64,000 nucleotides of DNA from Enterocola sp045611845 (GTDB taxonomy: Bacteria; Bacteroidota; Bacteroidia; Bacteroidales; Paludibacteraceae). Position numbers and translations under genes: made by a program. The DNA is taken from contig JAZKXZ010000025.1 in NCBI GenBank assembly GCA_045611845.1, positions 1 to 64,000 of the forward strand, read 5' to 3'. Position 1 is the stretch's first letter. Each line of letters starts with the position of its first letter. Below are positions 34,849-43,509 of this stretch, piece by piece. The notes under the pieces are model-generated. The model was not told the DNA's origin and searched no databases. It saw nothing but the letters and a program-made list of their open reading frames with translations.

Positions 34849-35841
34849 ATGTCTTTATTACCATTTCAAAAACCAGAGCAAGTTATCATGCTTGAAGCAA
34901 ATGCGTTCCACGGAAAATTCGAATTCCGTCCATTGGAACCAGGCTTTGGTGTTACTATCGGTAACGCTCTACGCCGCATTTTGCTTTCATCATTAGAAGG
35001 CTTTGCTATCACCGCTATCAAAATAGATGGTGTTGAACATGAGTTTGCAACTATCCCAGGTGTAACAGAAGATGTTACTAACATCATCTTAGCACTTAAA
35101 CAAGTTCGTTTCAAACAAATTGTAGATGGTGCAGACACTGAAACTGTAGTTATTGACATAACAGATACAACCACATTTAAAGCTGGTAATATAGGAAAGC
35201 AGTTGCAAAATTTTGAAGTACTTAACCCAGATTTACTAATCTGTACTTTAGAACCAACAACTCGCGTTCGTATGGAATTAACTATAAATAAGGGTCGTGG
35301 TTATGTTCCTGCAGAAGAAAATAGACTTCCAAATCAAGCAGTGGACGTAATTCCAATCGATTCAATCTATACTCCAATTGTTAACGTGAAGTATACTTCT
35401 GAGAACTTCCGTGTGGAACAAAAAACTGACTATGAAAAATTAACTATCGAAATTGATACCGATGGTTCTATTCATCCAAAAGATGCTTTAAAAGAAGCAG
35501 CTAAGATTTTGATTCACCACTTCATGTTGTTCTCTGACGAAAAAATTACTATTGACTTAGATAATTTAGACGGCGAAGAAGACTTCGATGAAGATGCACT
35601 ACACATGCGCCAACTATTGAAAACTAAATTAGTTGATTTAGATCTTTCTGTTCGTGCATTGAACTGCTTAAAATCTGCTGAAGTAGAAACTCTAGCTGAA
35701 CTAGTATCATTCAATCGTAACGATTTGTTGAAGTTCCGTAACTTTGGTAAAAAATCTTTAGTCGAACTAGACGAAAAACTTGAAAGTTTAAATCTATCTT
35801 TCGGCATGGATATTTCAAAATATAAATTAGATAAAGAGTAA
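34849..35841 (+). CDS. rpoA: RNA polymerase alpha subunit
   Basis: The 330-residue protein has the N-terminal assembly domain with GFGVTIGNALRRILLSSLEG and the C-terminal domain (from about residue 255) with VRALNCLKSAEVETLAELVSF and GKKSLVELDEKL, the helix-hairpin that binds UP elements and regulators. It is 9 nt after rpsD. Confidence 0.98.
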   Translation: MSLLPFQKPEQVIMLEANAFHGKFEFRPLEPGFGVTIGNALRRILLSSLEGFAITAIKIDGVEHEFATIPGVTEDVTNIILALKQVRFKQIVDGADTETVVIDITDTTTFKAGNIGKQLQNFEVLNPDLLICTLEPTTRVRMELTINKGRGYVPAEENRLPNQAVDVIPIDSIYTPIVNVKYTSENFRVEQKTDYEKLTIEIDTDGSIHPKDALKEAAKILIHHFMLFSDEKITIDLDNLDGEEDFDEDALHMRQLLKTKLVDLDLSVRALNCLKSAEVETLAELVSFNRNDLLKFRNFGKKSLVELDEKLESLNLSFGMDISKYKLDKE

Positions 35842-35846
35842 AAACG

Positions 35847-36326
35847 ATGAGACACAATAAAAAATTCAATCACTTAGGTAGAAAAACTGCTCACAGAGAC
35901 GCAATGTTATCTAATATGGCAGTATCTCTTATCCAACATAAGAAAATCACTACCACTTTAGCAAAAGCTAAAGCATTACGCAAATTCGTAGAACCTATCA
36001 TCACTAAAGCTAAAGAAGATACTACAAATTCACGTCGTATGGTATTCGCTCAACTTCAAAACAAAGAAGCTGTTAGCTTACTATTCGGTGAAATCGCTCA
36101 ACGCATTGGTGATCGTCCAGGTGGCTACACACGTATTCTAAAAACTGGTTTCCGTTTAGGTGACGCTGCACAAATGTGCTTCATTGAGCTAGTTGACTAC
36201 AACGAAAATCTACTTAAAGACGCTGCTCCTAAGAAAAAAGCAAGAACACGTCGTTCTTCTAAAAAAGCAGCTGAAGTAGTAGAAGCTCAAGTTGCTGAAA
36301 CTCCAGCTGAAGAATCTGCAGAATAA
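35847..36326 (+). CDS. rplQ: 50S ribosomal protein L17 (bL17)
   Basis: The 159-residue protein has the L17 core MRHNKKFNHLGRKTAHRDAML and a C-terminal extension rich in Lys, Ala and Glu, common in Bacteroidetes L17. It is the last gene of the superoperon; an intrinsic terminator follows. Confidence 0.97.
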   Translation: MRHNKKFNHLGRKTAHRDAMLSNMAVSLIQHKKITTTLAKAKALRKFVEPIITKAKEDTTNSRRMVFAQLQNKEAVSLLFGEIAQRIGDRPGGYTRILKTGFRLGDAAQMCFIELVDYNENLLKDAAPKKKARTRRSSKKAAEVVEAQVAETPAEESAE

Positions 36327-36344
36327 TTTGTAGATAATATAGAT

Positions 36345-36376
36345 AAAAAATGGACGAGACATCTCGTCCATTTTTT
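36345..36376 (+). terminator. Intrinsic terminator of the ribosomal superoperon
   Basis: TGGACGAG (36351-36358) pairs with CTCGTCCA (36363-36370) around ACAT, extended by flanking AAAAAA/TTTTTT. Confidence 0.92.
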
Positions 36377-36418
36377 GTATATTTACACCTCAAACTTTAT
36401 CCTTTATAGTAACTATTT

Positions 36419-37597
36419 ATGAGAGTTTTACTTTTCTTTTTGTTCTTCTTGTTTTTGTCGTACGGACCAGTTATCCTTTATTCTATGTGTGTGCGTGGTT
36501 GTAAGTCTACAACAGTGCTTTCTAGAGTGTTTAAAATGGTGCTTACTGTGATTCCTACGGCCTTTATCTCATATTATATATGCTCACTTTTAGGATGGTT
36601 TAGGTTTGATACCATGTTTGTGTGTTTCTTAAACATTGGTATTATTTTATTCTTTTTACCATTAAATGCATATCTGCTTTGCAAGGCTATTTATGTGTAT
36701 TTTAAAGACAAAAAGGGTAAAAATGTTGCGTGGCTACCAAAGGTTGGTGCAATGTTTGCTACATTGCTGTTTGCATTGGTAGTGCTTGGTCTGGTAGATA
36801 GAAAGAATGTAGAGGTGAGAGAGGTGGAAGTGATATTAACAGACCTTCCAAATGGTTTTGATGGACTTAAAATAGTGCAAATTACCGATGTGCATTTGGG
36901 TAATATTGATGGGGTGAGAGAGTATCTAAATGAGATTGTTGAAACTGCAAATTCTTATAACCCAGACGTGATAATGCTTACTGGGGATTTGTTTAATGTG
37001 GCAGCGTGTGATGTGGCAGGTGCTGAGGGTACATTAAATGCTCTTACAGCGAACATAGGCAAATATGCTGTGCTTGGTAATCATGATTATGGTAAATATA
37101 CAAAATGGAAATGTGCAGAGGATAGTATCAATAATCTTGATGAAGTGAAAAGTTTGTATAGAGGTTTTGATTTTGACTTGCTTTTAAATGAAAATAGGGT
37201 GATTGTAAGCGAAGAGGATACTTTGTATATTGCAGGTATGGAAAACTGCGGCGAAGAGCCATTCCCTTGCTACGGCGACATGGATGCGTCGCTCGCTGGT
37301 GTAGGTGAGAATAAAGTGCTTCTTCTATCTCACGACCCTTCTACATGGAAAACCAAAATTTTGGACTATAAAAATGTATTAATGACATTTTCCGGACATA
37401 CTCACGCTGCACAAATGGGATTTGAGGTAGGAGATTTTAAGTTTTCGCCTGCGAAGTATATGTATGATGAGTGGGACGGCTTATATGAGCAAAATGGAAG
37501 GTTTCTTTTTGTATCGCGCGGGGTAGGTTATGTAGGTCTTGCATTCCGTCTTGGTATGCGACCTGAGATTTCAGTGATAACACTTGTAAAAAAGTAA
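36419..37597 (+). CDS. Membrane-anchored metallophosphoesterase (YkuE/YaeI type)
   Basis: The 392-residue protein has about four N-terminal membrane segments (to residue about 130) and then a calcineurin-like phosphoesterase: KIVQITDVHLGN, VIMLTGDLFN, AVLGNHDYG, LLSHDP and FSGHTHAAQMG give the full metal-binding set. YkuE/YaeI-type relatives act at the membrane on phosphate esters or lipids; the substrate here is unknown. It is monocistronic in appearance, after the ribosomal terminator. Confidence 0.88.
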   Translation: MRVLLFFLFFLFLSYGPVILYSMCVRGCKSTTVLSRVFKMVLTVIPTAFISYYICSLLGWFRFDTMFVCFLNIGIILFFLPLNAYLLCKAIYVYFKDKKGKNVAWLPKVGAMFATLLFALVVLGLVDRKNVEVREVEVILTDLPNGFDGLKIVQITDVHLGNIDGVREYLNEIVETANSYNPDVIMLTGDLFNVAACDVAGAEGTLNALTANIGKYAVLGNHDYGKYTKWKCAEDSINNLDEVKSLYRGFDFDLLLNENRVIVSEEDTLYIAGMENCGEEPFPCYGDMDASLAGVGENKVLLLSHDPSTWKTKILDYKNVLMTFSGHTHAAQMGFEVGDFKFSPAKYMYDEWDGLYEQNGRFLFVSRGVGYVGLAFRLGMRPEISVITLVKK

Positions 37598-37613
37598 AGA
37601 TGTTTTATTAGTG

Positions 37614-37645
37614 TTGCCATTTTTGTAGAATTTGTATTATATTTG
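37614..37645 (+). promoter_or_regulatory. Promoter of the HTH-gene leader
   Basis: TTG (37614-37616), 21-nt spacer and TATATTTG (37638-37645). A transcript from here would have a leader of about 260 nt before the ATG at 37913. Confidence 0.65.
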
Positions 37646-37742
37646 TCGTAGTGACATTAACATAAACAGAATTATAAGAGGAAACAGAAAACAAAAAACC
37701 TAACATATAACGTTTTTATAATCATTTACTGATTATTCTAAG

Positions 37743-37863
37743 TATTCTCAAGACCTAGGAAATTTTGACACAATACATAAGAATAAGTCCGGTAAGTGTC
37801 TGCGTGTTTATGCGTGGACTCGGCTTGTCTTGTATTGTGGGGCTTCCTAGGGCCTAGAGAATA
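37743..37863 (+). ncRNA. Structured leader or small RNA upstream of the HTH gene
   Basis: The 315-nt gap before the HTH gene contains nested helices: 37743-37749 with 37857-37863 (7 bp), 37754-37761 with 37844-37851 (8 bp, CCTAGGAA), 37769-37777 with 37831-37839 (9 bp, CACAATACA) and 37786-37790 with 37816-37820 (5 bp). A separate 7-bp hairpin lies upstream (37718-37724 with 37730-37736). Four collinear helices of this size are unlikely by chance and suggest a folded RNA. It has no poly-T end, so a cis-regulatory leader is likelier than a free small RNA. I cannot name the family. Confidence 0.7.
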
Positions 37864-37912
37864 GAGATATGGTTGGGTCCGCGTTTTATTTTAACTTTAA
37901 ATAAACACACAG

Positions 37913-38122
37913 ATGAATTCTCCTATTCATATTGGTTCTATTATTAGAGAGGAACTTCGCAGGCAGGGCAAGACAAATGCTTGGTTCGCCAAGGAAATCA
38001 ATGTAAATCCACGCACCGTAAATAAAATATTTCTAAAGGGAGTGATAGATACTCATCAATTACTTTTAATATCACAAGTTTTGGGTGTCGACTTCTTCAG
38101 ATGCTACTCAGAACAATTATAA
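37913..38122 (+). CDS. Small XRE-family helix-turn-helix protein
   Basis: The 69-residue protein is one HTH domain: HIGSIIREELRRQGKTNAWFAKEINVNPRTVNKIFLKG, then DTHQLLLISQVLGVDFFRCYSEQL. Similar single-domain proteins are widespread in Bacteroidales. DNA targets are unknown, and no toxin or phage gene is adjacent. It lies behind a long structured leader and in front of a region of competing hairpins. Confidence 0.82.
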   Translation: MNSPIHIGSIIREELRRQGKTNAWFAKEINVNPRTVNKIFLKGVIDTHQLLLISQVLGVDFFRCYSEQL

Positions 38123-38127
38123 AATAG

Positions 38128-38160
38128 TGCCTATTATGGGCAGTCTGCCCCAAAAGGGCA
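38128..38160 (+). other. Alternating complementary arms (competing hairpins)
   Basis: TGCC (38128-38131), GGGCA (38138-38142), TGCCC (38146-38150) and GGGCA (38156-38160) alternate. The TGCCC arm can pair with either flanking GGGCA (3-nt or 5-nt loop), so two hairpins exclude each other. GGTATCTT is repeated at 38172-38179 and 38193-38200 just downstream. Confidence 0.55.
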
Positions 38161-38194
38161 ATATATTGTCAGGTATCTTATGCCTTTAATATGG

Positions 38195-38202
38195 TATCTT
38201 TG
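38195..38202 (+). promoter_or_regulatory. -7 element of the lipoprotein gene
   Basis: TATCTTTG matches TAnnTTTG, 43 bp before the ATG. The nearest TTG (38166-38168) has a 26-nt spacer, which is long. Confidence 0.5.
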
Positions 38203-38245
38203 TAGTCTTCTTGTGAAAAAACAAGTTTTTATTAACTAACTAAAT

Positions 38246-38815
38246 ATGAATATGAAGAAATTTATTTTATTTGTGTCTTTTGTTGCGTGTATTTTAATTA
38301 CCATGACATCATGTGAGAAGAAGACTCCTTTTGATACCTATGCAGCTTCTGGTGTAGAAAATGATCACGAGTATGTTGATTTGGGATTGTCTGTTAAATG
38401 GGCTGTAGATTGTATAGAGGGTTCGTATAGAGGTGATATTGGAGGATATGTGGAAGCAGAGTATAGAGATGAACTTGCTGCGTCATGGGGTGGAAAGTGG
38501 AGAGTTCCGACAGAAGGTGAATTGTGGGAACTTGCGCTGTTTTGTAAATGGGAAATGATTTGGAAAGATGGAAAACCAGGCGCTAAAATTACCAGTAATG
38601 TTAATGGAAACTCTATTTTTGTGCCAATGCCAAATCTAGAAATTGAACTTTCAGACCCAGAACACTATGTAGTATGTATATGGAGTAATGAAGAAATTAG
38701 ACAAGTTACTCCAGCGCCAGCTTATGGAACGGCATTATATTATTGCTCTTATAATGAGCAACCGTTCTGGATTCCTACTGCAATTTGTGCGGCTCTTTGT
38801 CTGGTAACTGAATAA
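38246..38815 (+). CDS. Lipoprotein with FISUMP-like domain
   Basis: The 189-residue precursor has a signal peptide with a lipobox (LITMTSC, Cys about residue 24), so it is a lipoprotein; start 38246, with an alternative ATG two codons later. EYVDLGLSVKWA, GGKWRVPTEGELWEL and NGNSIFVPMP match the repeated motif of large Bacteroidetes surface proteins related to the Fibrobacter major paralogous domain. No enzymatic function is known. A terminator-like hairpin follows. Confidence 0.75.
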   Translation: MNMKKFILFVSFVACILITMTSCEKKTPFDTYAASGVENDHEYVDLGLSVKWAVDCIEGSYRGDIGGYVEAEYRDELAASWGGKWRVPTEGELWELALFCKWEMIWKDGKPGAKITSNVNGNSIFVPMPNLEIELSDPEHYVVCIWSNEEIRQVTPAPAYGTALYYCSYNEQPFWIPTAICAALCLVTE

Positions 38816-38838
38816 AAAATAAATTATATCATAATAAT

Positions 38839-38880
38839 CCCCAAACTGATTAGTTCGGTTTGGGGAGATAGTTGTTTTTT
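38839..38880 (+). terminator. Terminator between lipoprotein gene and pyrH
   Basis: CCCCAAACTGA (38839-38849) pairs with TCGGTTTGGGG (38855-38865) around TTAGT, with one G-U pair; a TTTTTT run follows at 38875-38880. Confidence 0.7.
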
Positions 38881-38886
38881 GGGGTG

Positions 38887-38917
38887 TTGATTTTTACGGA
38901 GATATTTAGTATCTTTG
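38887..38917 (+). promoter_or_regulatory. Promoter of pyrH-frr operon
   Basis: TTG (38887-38889), 20-nt spacer and TATCTTTG (38910-38917); leader about 45 nt to the ATG at 38967. Confidence 0.7.
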
Positions 38918-38966
38918 CACTGAATAAATTCAGTGCGACATTTGTCGCGACCTATATATTAAGATT

Positions 38967-39674
38967 ATGGAATTTAAGAGAATTTTGTTAAAACTTAGTG
39001 GTGAGTCTTTGATGGGCGAACAAGGTTATGGTATTGATTCTAAACGCCTAGGGGACTATGCTCAGCAGATAAAAGAAGCTTCTGAAATGGGAGTGCAAGT
39101 GGCTATCGTGATTGGTGGTGGAAATATTTTCCGTGGCTTAAGCGGTGCTTCTAAAGGTTTTGATCGTGTGAAAGGCGACCAAATGGGTATGCTTGCTACT
39201 GTAATTAACTCTCTTGCGCTTAGCTCTGCTCTTACTGCTCTTGGTGTGAAAAATAAGGTGCTAACTGCTATTAGAATGGAGCCTATTGGTGAGTATTATA
39301 GCAGCGACAAGGCTATTCAATGCCTTGAAGAGGGTAAAGTGGTTATTCTTTCTGCTGGTACTGGTAATCCTTTCTTCACTACTGATACTGGTTCTTCTCT
39401 TCGTGGTATTGAGCTTAAGGCAGACGTGATGCTTAAGGGTACTCGTGTGGATGGTATTTATACTGCAGATCCAGAGAAAGACCCTACTGCAACTAAGTTT
39501 GACGAAATTTCTTTCGACGATATTTACAACAAAGGACTTAAAGTGATGGACCTTACTGCTACTACAATGTGTAAGGAAAATAAACTTCCTATTTATGTGT
39601 TTAATATGGATGTTTATGGCAACCTTAAAAAGGTGCTTAGTGGCGAGAAAATAGGTACATTGGTTACATTATAA
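38967..39674 (+). CDS. pyrH: UMP kinase
   Basis: The 235-residue amino-acid-kinase-fold enzyme phosphorylates UMP to UDP. It begins KRILLKLSGESLMGEQGYG and has VIGGGNIFRG, FTTDTGSSLRGIELKADVMLKGTRVDGIY and LPIYVFNM. pyrH followed by frr is a conserved pair. Confidence 0.97.
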   Translation: MEFKRILLKLSGESLMGEQGYGIDSKRLGDYAQQIKEASEMGVQVAIVIGGGNIFRGLSGASKGFDRVKGDQMGMLATVINSLALSSALTALGVKNKVLTAIRMEPIGEYYSSDKAIQCLEEGKVVILSAGTGNPFFTTDTGSSLRGIELKADVMLKGTRVDGIYTADPEKDPTATKFDEISFDDIYNKGLKVMDLTATTMCKENKLPIYVFNMDVYGNLKKVLSGEKIGTLVTL

Positions 39675-39689
39675 ACAATAGTAAATTTT

Positions 39690-40250
39690 ATGATAGACGT
39701 AAAACAAAATCTTGCTGATGCTTCTGAAAAAATGGAAGCTGCAGTATTATTCTTAGATGATTCTTTGGCACGTATTCGTGCTGGTAAAGCTAGTGTGCGT
39801 ATTCTTGATCCAGTGAGAGTGGAATATTATGGTTCTATGACTCCACTTTCTGGTGTGGCTTCTATTACTACTCCAGATGCTCGTACCATTGCTATCCAAC
39901 CATGGGAAAAAGCTATGATTCGCGAAATTGAACGTGCTATTATGGCTTCTGAAGTGGGTATTACTCCAGAAAACAATGGTGAAATCATTCGTCTTTGCAT
40001 TCCTCCTCTTACAGAGGACCGTCGTAAAGCATTGGTAAAACAAGCTAAACAAGAGGGTGAAGATGCTAAAATTAGTGTTCGCAACGCTCGTCGTGATGCT
40101 ATCGACCAACTAAAGAAAGCTATTAAGGATGGTCTTCCAGAAGATGCTGAAAAAGACGCTGAGGCTAATGTTCAAAAAGCACACGATAAATACATCAAAG
40201 AAATTGATGAAAAAGTGGCGCTTAAAGAAAAAGAAATTATGACAGTGTAA
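39690..40250 (+). CDS. frr: Ribosome recycling factor
   Basis: The 186-residue helical protein splits post-termination ribosomes with EF-G. It has LARIRAGKASVRILDPVRVEYYG, TTPDARTIAIQPWEKAMI and KQAKQEGEDAKISVRNARRDA. Its stop overlaps the next ATG (TAATG). Confidence 0.97.
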   Translation: MIDVKQNLADASEKMEAAVLFLDDSLARIRAGKASVRILDPVRVEYYGSMTPLSGVASITTPDARTIAIQPWEKAMIREIERAIMASEVGITPENNGEIIRLCIPPLTEDRRKALVKQAKQEGEDAKISVRNARRDAIDQLKKAIKDGLPEDAEKDAEANVQKAHDKYIKEIDEKVALKEKEIMTV

Positions 40251-41377
40251 TGCTTAAAAAGCTAATTACATTAATATTACTTTCAGTTATAACGCTATCG
40301 GTTTTTGCAAAGGAGAAAACTGATAGCGTTTCTTCGCATATAGCAGTACCAACTAGTTGGTTCCTTGTGCCAGCTGGTTTTTATCAAGAGGAAACTAGCT
40401 TAGGACTTGGTCTTAATGGTGGGTATTATTTCAAATCTAAGTCGCTTGATAGGATTAGTAGTATTTCTGGTAGTGCGTTTTATACTTTGCTAAATCAGGT
40501 AAAGATAAACTTAAATGCTCGTTCTTATCTGGCAGATGATAAGGTGGCTTTGTTTGGTAATCTTCAATTGCGTCATTATGTGGAGCATTATTATGGTATT
40601 TCTAATGATATTAATGCTTTAGTAGGTGTGGATGAGGGTAATGCTAACATATATACTTCTCAGAGTTTTGATGTGAATATTCAGCCGTTTTATAATTTTA
40701 CTCGTAATATTTCGGCTGGTATATATTTTAGAGCACGTGGGGAGAGAATGGTGAAGTATAATGAGGCTTTGCAAGGTAATGTAGAGGAATATAAAAAGAT
40801 ATACGGCGATGCAGGTTGGGAAGATTATTTTATGTGGGGTATTGGTGCTCAGTTTATGTACGACACCAGAGACAATATGTTTTATCCACAAAAGTTTAGT
40901 AACTTTTTGAAACTAAATGTTACTACATACAACAAGGCTTTGGGTAGTAGTTTTAGTTATACTGGGATAGATTTAGATTTTAGACAATATATTCCTACTT
41001 GGCTAGGGCAAGTGTTTGCATGGCAAGTGAAATTTGAAACTGCATTGGGAAATGAGGTGCCTTTTCAGATGTTGCCTACTGTGGGCGGTAGCGACAATAT
41101 TAGAGGGATAAGGGAGAGAAAGTATATAGACAACTCAATGTTTGAGGTGCAAATGGAATATCGTATTCCTATTTGGTGGCGACTGAAGGCAGCTGTGTTC
41201 TGCTCTGTGGGGGATGTGTTTGATATTTATAATCCTAGTATTGTGAAACCAAAAATTGGTTATGGTGTGGGTGTTCGTGCTAGAATCAATGCAGCTAGAG
41301 TAAACTTACGCGTGGATGTGGCTGGCAATAACTATGGTGAATGGAAATTTTATATAACTGCAACGGAGGCTTTTTAA
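40250..41377 (+). CDS. Outer-membrane beta-barrel protein, BamA/TamA-like
   Basis: The 375-residue precursor has a signal peptide (MLKKLITLILLSVITLSVFA). The rest is beta-rich with alternating hydrophobic residues and the surface-antigen pattern FYPQKFSNFLKLNV, GGSDNIRGIRERKYIDNSMFEVQMEYRIPIWWRLKAAVF and YGVGVRARI, and ends in Phe, as expected for barrels inserted by BAM. There are no POTRA repeats. The start is coupled to frr by one base, an unusual partner; function unknown. Confidence 0.8.
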   Translation: MLKKLITLILLSVITLSVFAKEKTDSVSSHIAVPTSWFLVPAGFYQEETSLGLGLNGGYYFKSKSLDRISSISGSAFYTLLNQVKINLNARSYLADDKVALFGNLQLRHYVEHYYGISNDINALVGVDEGNANIYTSQSFDVNIQPFYNFTRNISAGIYFRARGERMVKYNEALQGNVEEYKKIYGDAGWEDYFMWGIGAQFMYDTRDNMFYPQKFSNFLKLNVTTYNKALGSSFSYTGIDLDFRQYIPTWLGQVFAWQVKFETALGNEVPFQMLPTVGGSDNIRGIRERKYIDNSMFEVQMEYRIPIWWRLKAAVFCSVGDVFDIYNPSIVKPKIGYGVGVRARINAARVNLRVDVAGNNYGEWKFYITATEAF

Positions 41378-41380
41378 GAT

Positions 41381-42292
41381 ATGTCTAAGGGATTGGTTAT
41401 TAAAAATACTGGTAGTTTGTTTCTTGTGGAGCTAGAGGATGGCTCTGTGGTGGAAACAAGTTTGCGTGGACGTTTTCGCCTTAAAGGAATACGTTCTACA
41501 AACCCTGTAGTGGTGGGTGATATTGTTACAGTGGAGGGTGAAACTATTGTAGATATTCAGCCTAGAAAGAACTATATTATTAGAAAGTCTTCAAATCTTT
41601 CTAAGGAATCGCATATTTTGGCGGCTAATATAGACCAAGTGTTTTTGGTGGTAACAATAAAAAAACCTGAAACTCCGTTTGAATTTATAGATAGGTTTTT
41701 GCTTACTGCCAATGCTTATCATATACCTGTGGTGATAGTGCTAAACAAGGTGGATATTCTTGATGAGGATGAAATGGCACTTGCAAAGGCAATAAAAGCA
41801 CTTTATGAGAATGATTTAGGCTATAAAGTGGTGTTTTCTTCTACTGTAACTGGTGTAGGTGTGCAAGAAGTGAAATCTATGCTAAATGGCAAGTTGAGCC
41901 TGTTTTCAGGCAACTCTGGTGTGGGTAAATCTTCGCTGCTTAATATGCTTGAGCCTTCGCTTGAGCTTAAAGTGGGTGATGTGTCGAAACAACACCAAAC
42001 TGGTATGCACACTACTACATATTCTGAGGTGTTTGATATTGCCGAGGGTAAGGTGATAGACTCTCCGGGTATAAAAGGCTTTGGAATTATCGATATGGAA
42101 GCAGCAGAGATAAGCAAGTTTTTCCCAGACATTGCAAAGTATGCTCTTGAGTGTAGGTTCGACGATTGTAAGCATATAAACGAGCCAAATTGTGCAGTGC
42201 TAAAGGCTCTAGAGGAGCAAAAGATAGCAGCATCACGTTATAATAGTTATAAGAGTATTTTACTAGATTTGGACGAAAAGAAATATAGATAA
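41381..42292 (+). CDS. rsgA: Ribosome small-subunit-dependent GTPase A
   Basis: The 303-residue GTPase is circularly permuted: NKVDILDEDE (G4) precedes G1 FSGNSGVGKSSLLN and G3 DSPG. The C-terminus has the zinc pattern CRFDDCKHINEPNC. RsgA releases RbfA and monitors 30S maturation. It lies 3 nt after the barrel gene and overlaps the kinase gene by one base. Confidence 0.95.
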   Translation: MSKGLVIKNTGSLFLVELEDGSVVETSLRGRFRLKGIRSTNPVVVGDIVTVEGETIVDIQPRKNYIIRKSSNLSKESHILAANIDQVFLVVTIKKPETPFEFIDRFLLTANAYHIPVVIVLNKVDILDEDEMALAKAIKALYENDLGYKVVFSSTVTGVGVQEVKSMLNGKLSLFSGNSGVGKSSLLNMLEPSLELKVGDVSKQHQTGMHTTTYSEVFDIAEGKVIDSPGIKGFGIIDMEAAEISKFFPDIAKYALECRFDDCKHINEPNCAVLKALEEQKIAASRYNSYKSILLDLDEKKYR

Positions 42293-43440
42293 TGAAGTCT
42301 GTTATTTATGATAAAAAAGAAACGCTAAAGTATATTTTAGTAGGCGTGGCAATAGTAATTGCTGTGAGTTTCTATGCTTTGTCGAGCAAACTAGTGTCTG
42401 TGCTAGAGGAAGAAGAGAAAGCCAAGGTGGAACTATGGGCAGAGGCTACACGCGAGATTTCTTTGGCAGATATAAATGATGATATTTCTTTTTTAAGAAC
42501 TGTGATAGGTGCAAACAACTCTATTCCAGTGATTTTGGCAGATTCTTCTTTTAATGTATTAAGCTATAGAAACTTACCTGAAAAGGGTTTTACAGATGAA
42601 GAGCTTAAAGAAATGGCAAAGGATTTTGCCTCAAAGTATGAACCTATAGTGATAGACTTGCCATCTGAGGCTGTGCAGCTTATATGTTATGATGATTCTA
42701 AGGCTTTAAAGCTACTAAGATATGTGCCACAAGTGATATTGGCTGTGGTGGTAGTGTTTTTGCTGTGTGTGGTGGTTTTAATCTTAACAATTAAGCAGTC
42801 TGAACAAAATAGACTTTGGGTGGGGCTCTTTAAGGAGACTGCACATCAACTTGGCACTCCGACTTCTTCGCTAATGGCGTGGGCAGAGATATTAAAGATG
42901 AATTATCCAGAGGATAAACTTTTACCTGAGCTAGACAAGGATGTGATAAGGCTTAAAACCATAGTGGAACGTTTCTCTCAGATTGGTTCTAAAACAGAGC
43001 TAGATGTGGCAAATGTGTCTGAAGTGGTGACGGAAGTGGTGAATTATATGAGAAATAGAATCTCAAAACAAGTGGAAATTCACACTTCAATGCCCAAAGA
43101 GGCGTTTGCCTTGTTGAATATTCCTTTGTTTGAATGGGTGATAGAAAATCTGTGTAAGAATGCTGTGGATGCTATGTCGGGCAAGGGGGAACTTACAATT
43201 CAGATAAACGAAACTCCTTCTGCAGTGGTTATTGATGTGACTGATACTGGTAAGGGAATTTCTAAATCTAATATCTCAAAAGTGTTTAATACAGGGTTTA
43301 CCACCAAGGCTCGAGGATGGGGTTTGGGGCTGTCTTTGTCGAAGAGAATTATTAAAGAATATCATGGTGGAAAGATCTATGTTAAACATTCTCAACTAGA
43401 TAAAGGGACAACTTTTAGCATTGAATTGAAGAAAAATTGA
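42292..43440 (+). CDS. Orphan sensor histidine kinase
   Basis: The 382-residue protein has membrane segments at about 12-34 and 146-167 that flank a small extracytoplasmic sensor, then a HisKA-like helix with His185 in ETAHQLGTPTSSLMAW, and a HATPase domain: NLCKNAVDAM (N box), DTGKGIS (G1), GWGLGLSLSKRI (G2). There is no HAMP domain. No response regulator is nearby. One-base overlap with rsgA suggests co-translation. Confidence 0.88.
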   Translation: MKSVIYDKKETLKYILVGVAIVIAVSFYALSSKLVSVLEEEEKAKVELWAEATREISLADINDDISFLRTVIGANNSIPVILADSSFNVLSYRNLPEKGFTDEELKEMAKDFASKYEPIVIDLPSEAVQLICYDDSKALKLLRYVPQVILAVVVVFLLCVVVLILTIKQSEQNRLWVGLFKETAHQLGTPTSSLMAWAEILKMNYPEDKLLPELDKDVIRLKTIVERFSQIGSKTELDVANVSEVVTEVVNYMRNRISKQVEIHTSMPKEAFALLNIPLFEWVIENLCKNAVDAMSGKGELTIQINETPSAVVIDVTDTGKGISKSNISKVFNTGFTTKARGWGLGLSLSKRIIKEYHGGKIYVKHSQLDKGTTFSIELKKN

Positions 43441-43457
43441 AAAAAGATAGTAAAAAA

Positions 43458-43490
43458 TTGTTTTTATTAAATTAAAAATTACTATCTTTG
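43458..43490 (+). promoter_or_regulatory. Promoter of DUF177-rpmF
   Basis: TTG (43458-43460), 22-nt spacer and TATCTTTG (43483-43490), followed by the ATG at 43510; short leader. Confidence 0.65.
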
Positions 43491-43509
43491 TGCTCAATTT
43501 TGTAAAGAT

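Noticed and set aside
39753..40109. Antisense open frames within frr
   Set aside because: Two overlapping antisense frames without homology and inside a conserved gene; an effect of codon composition.
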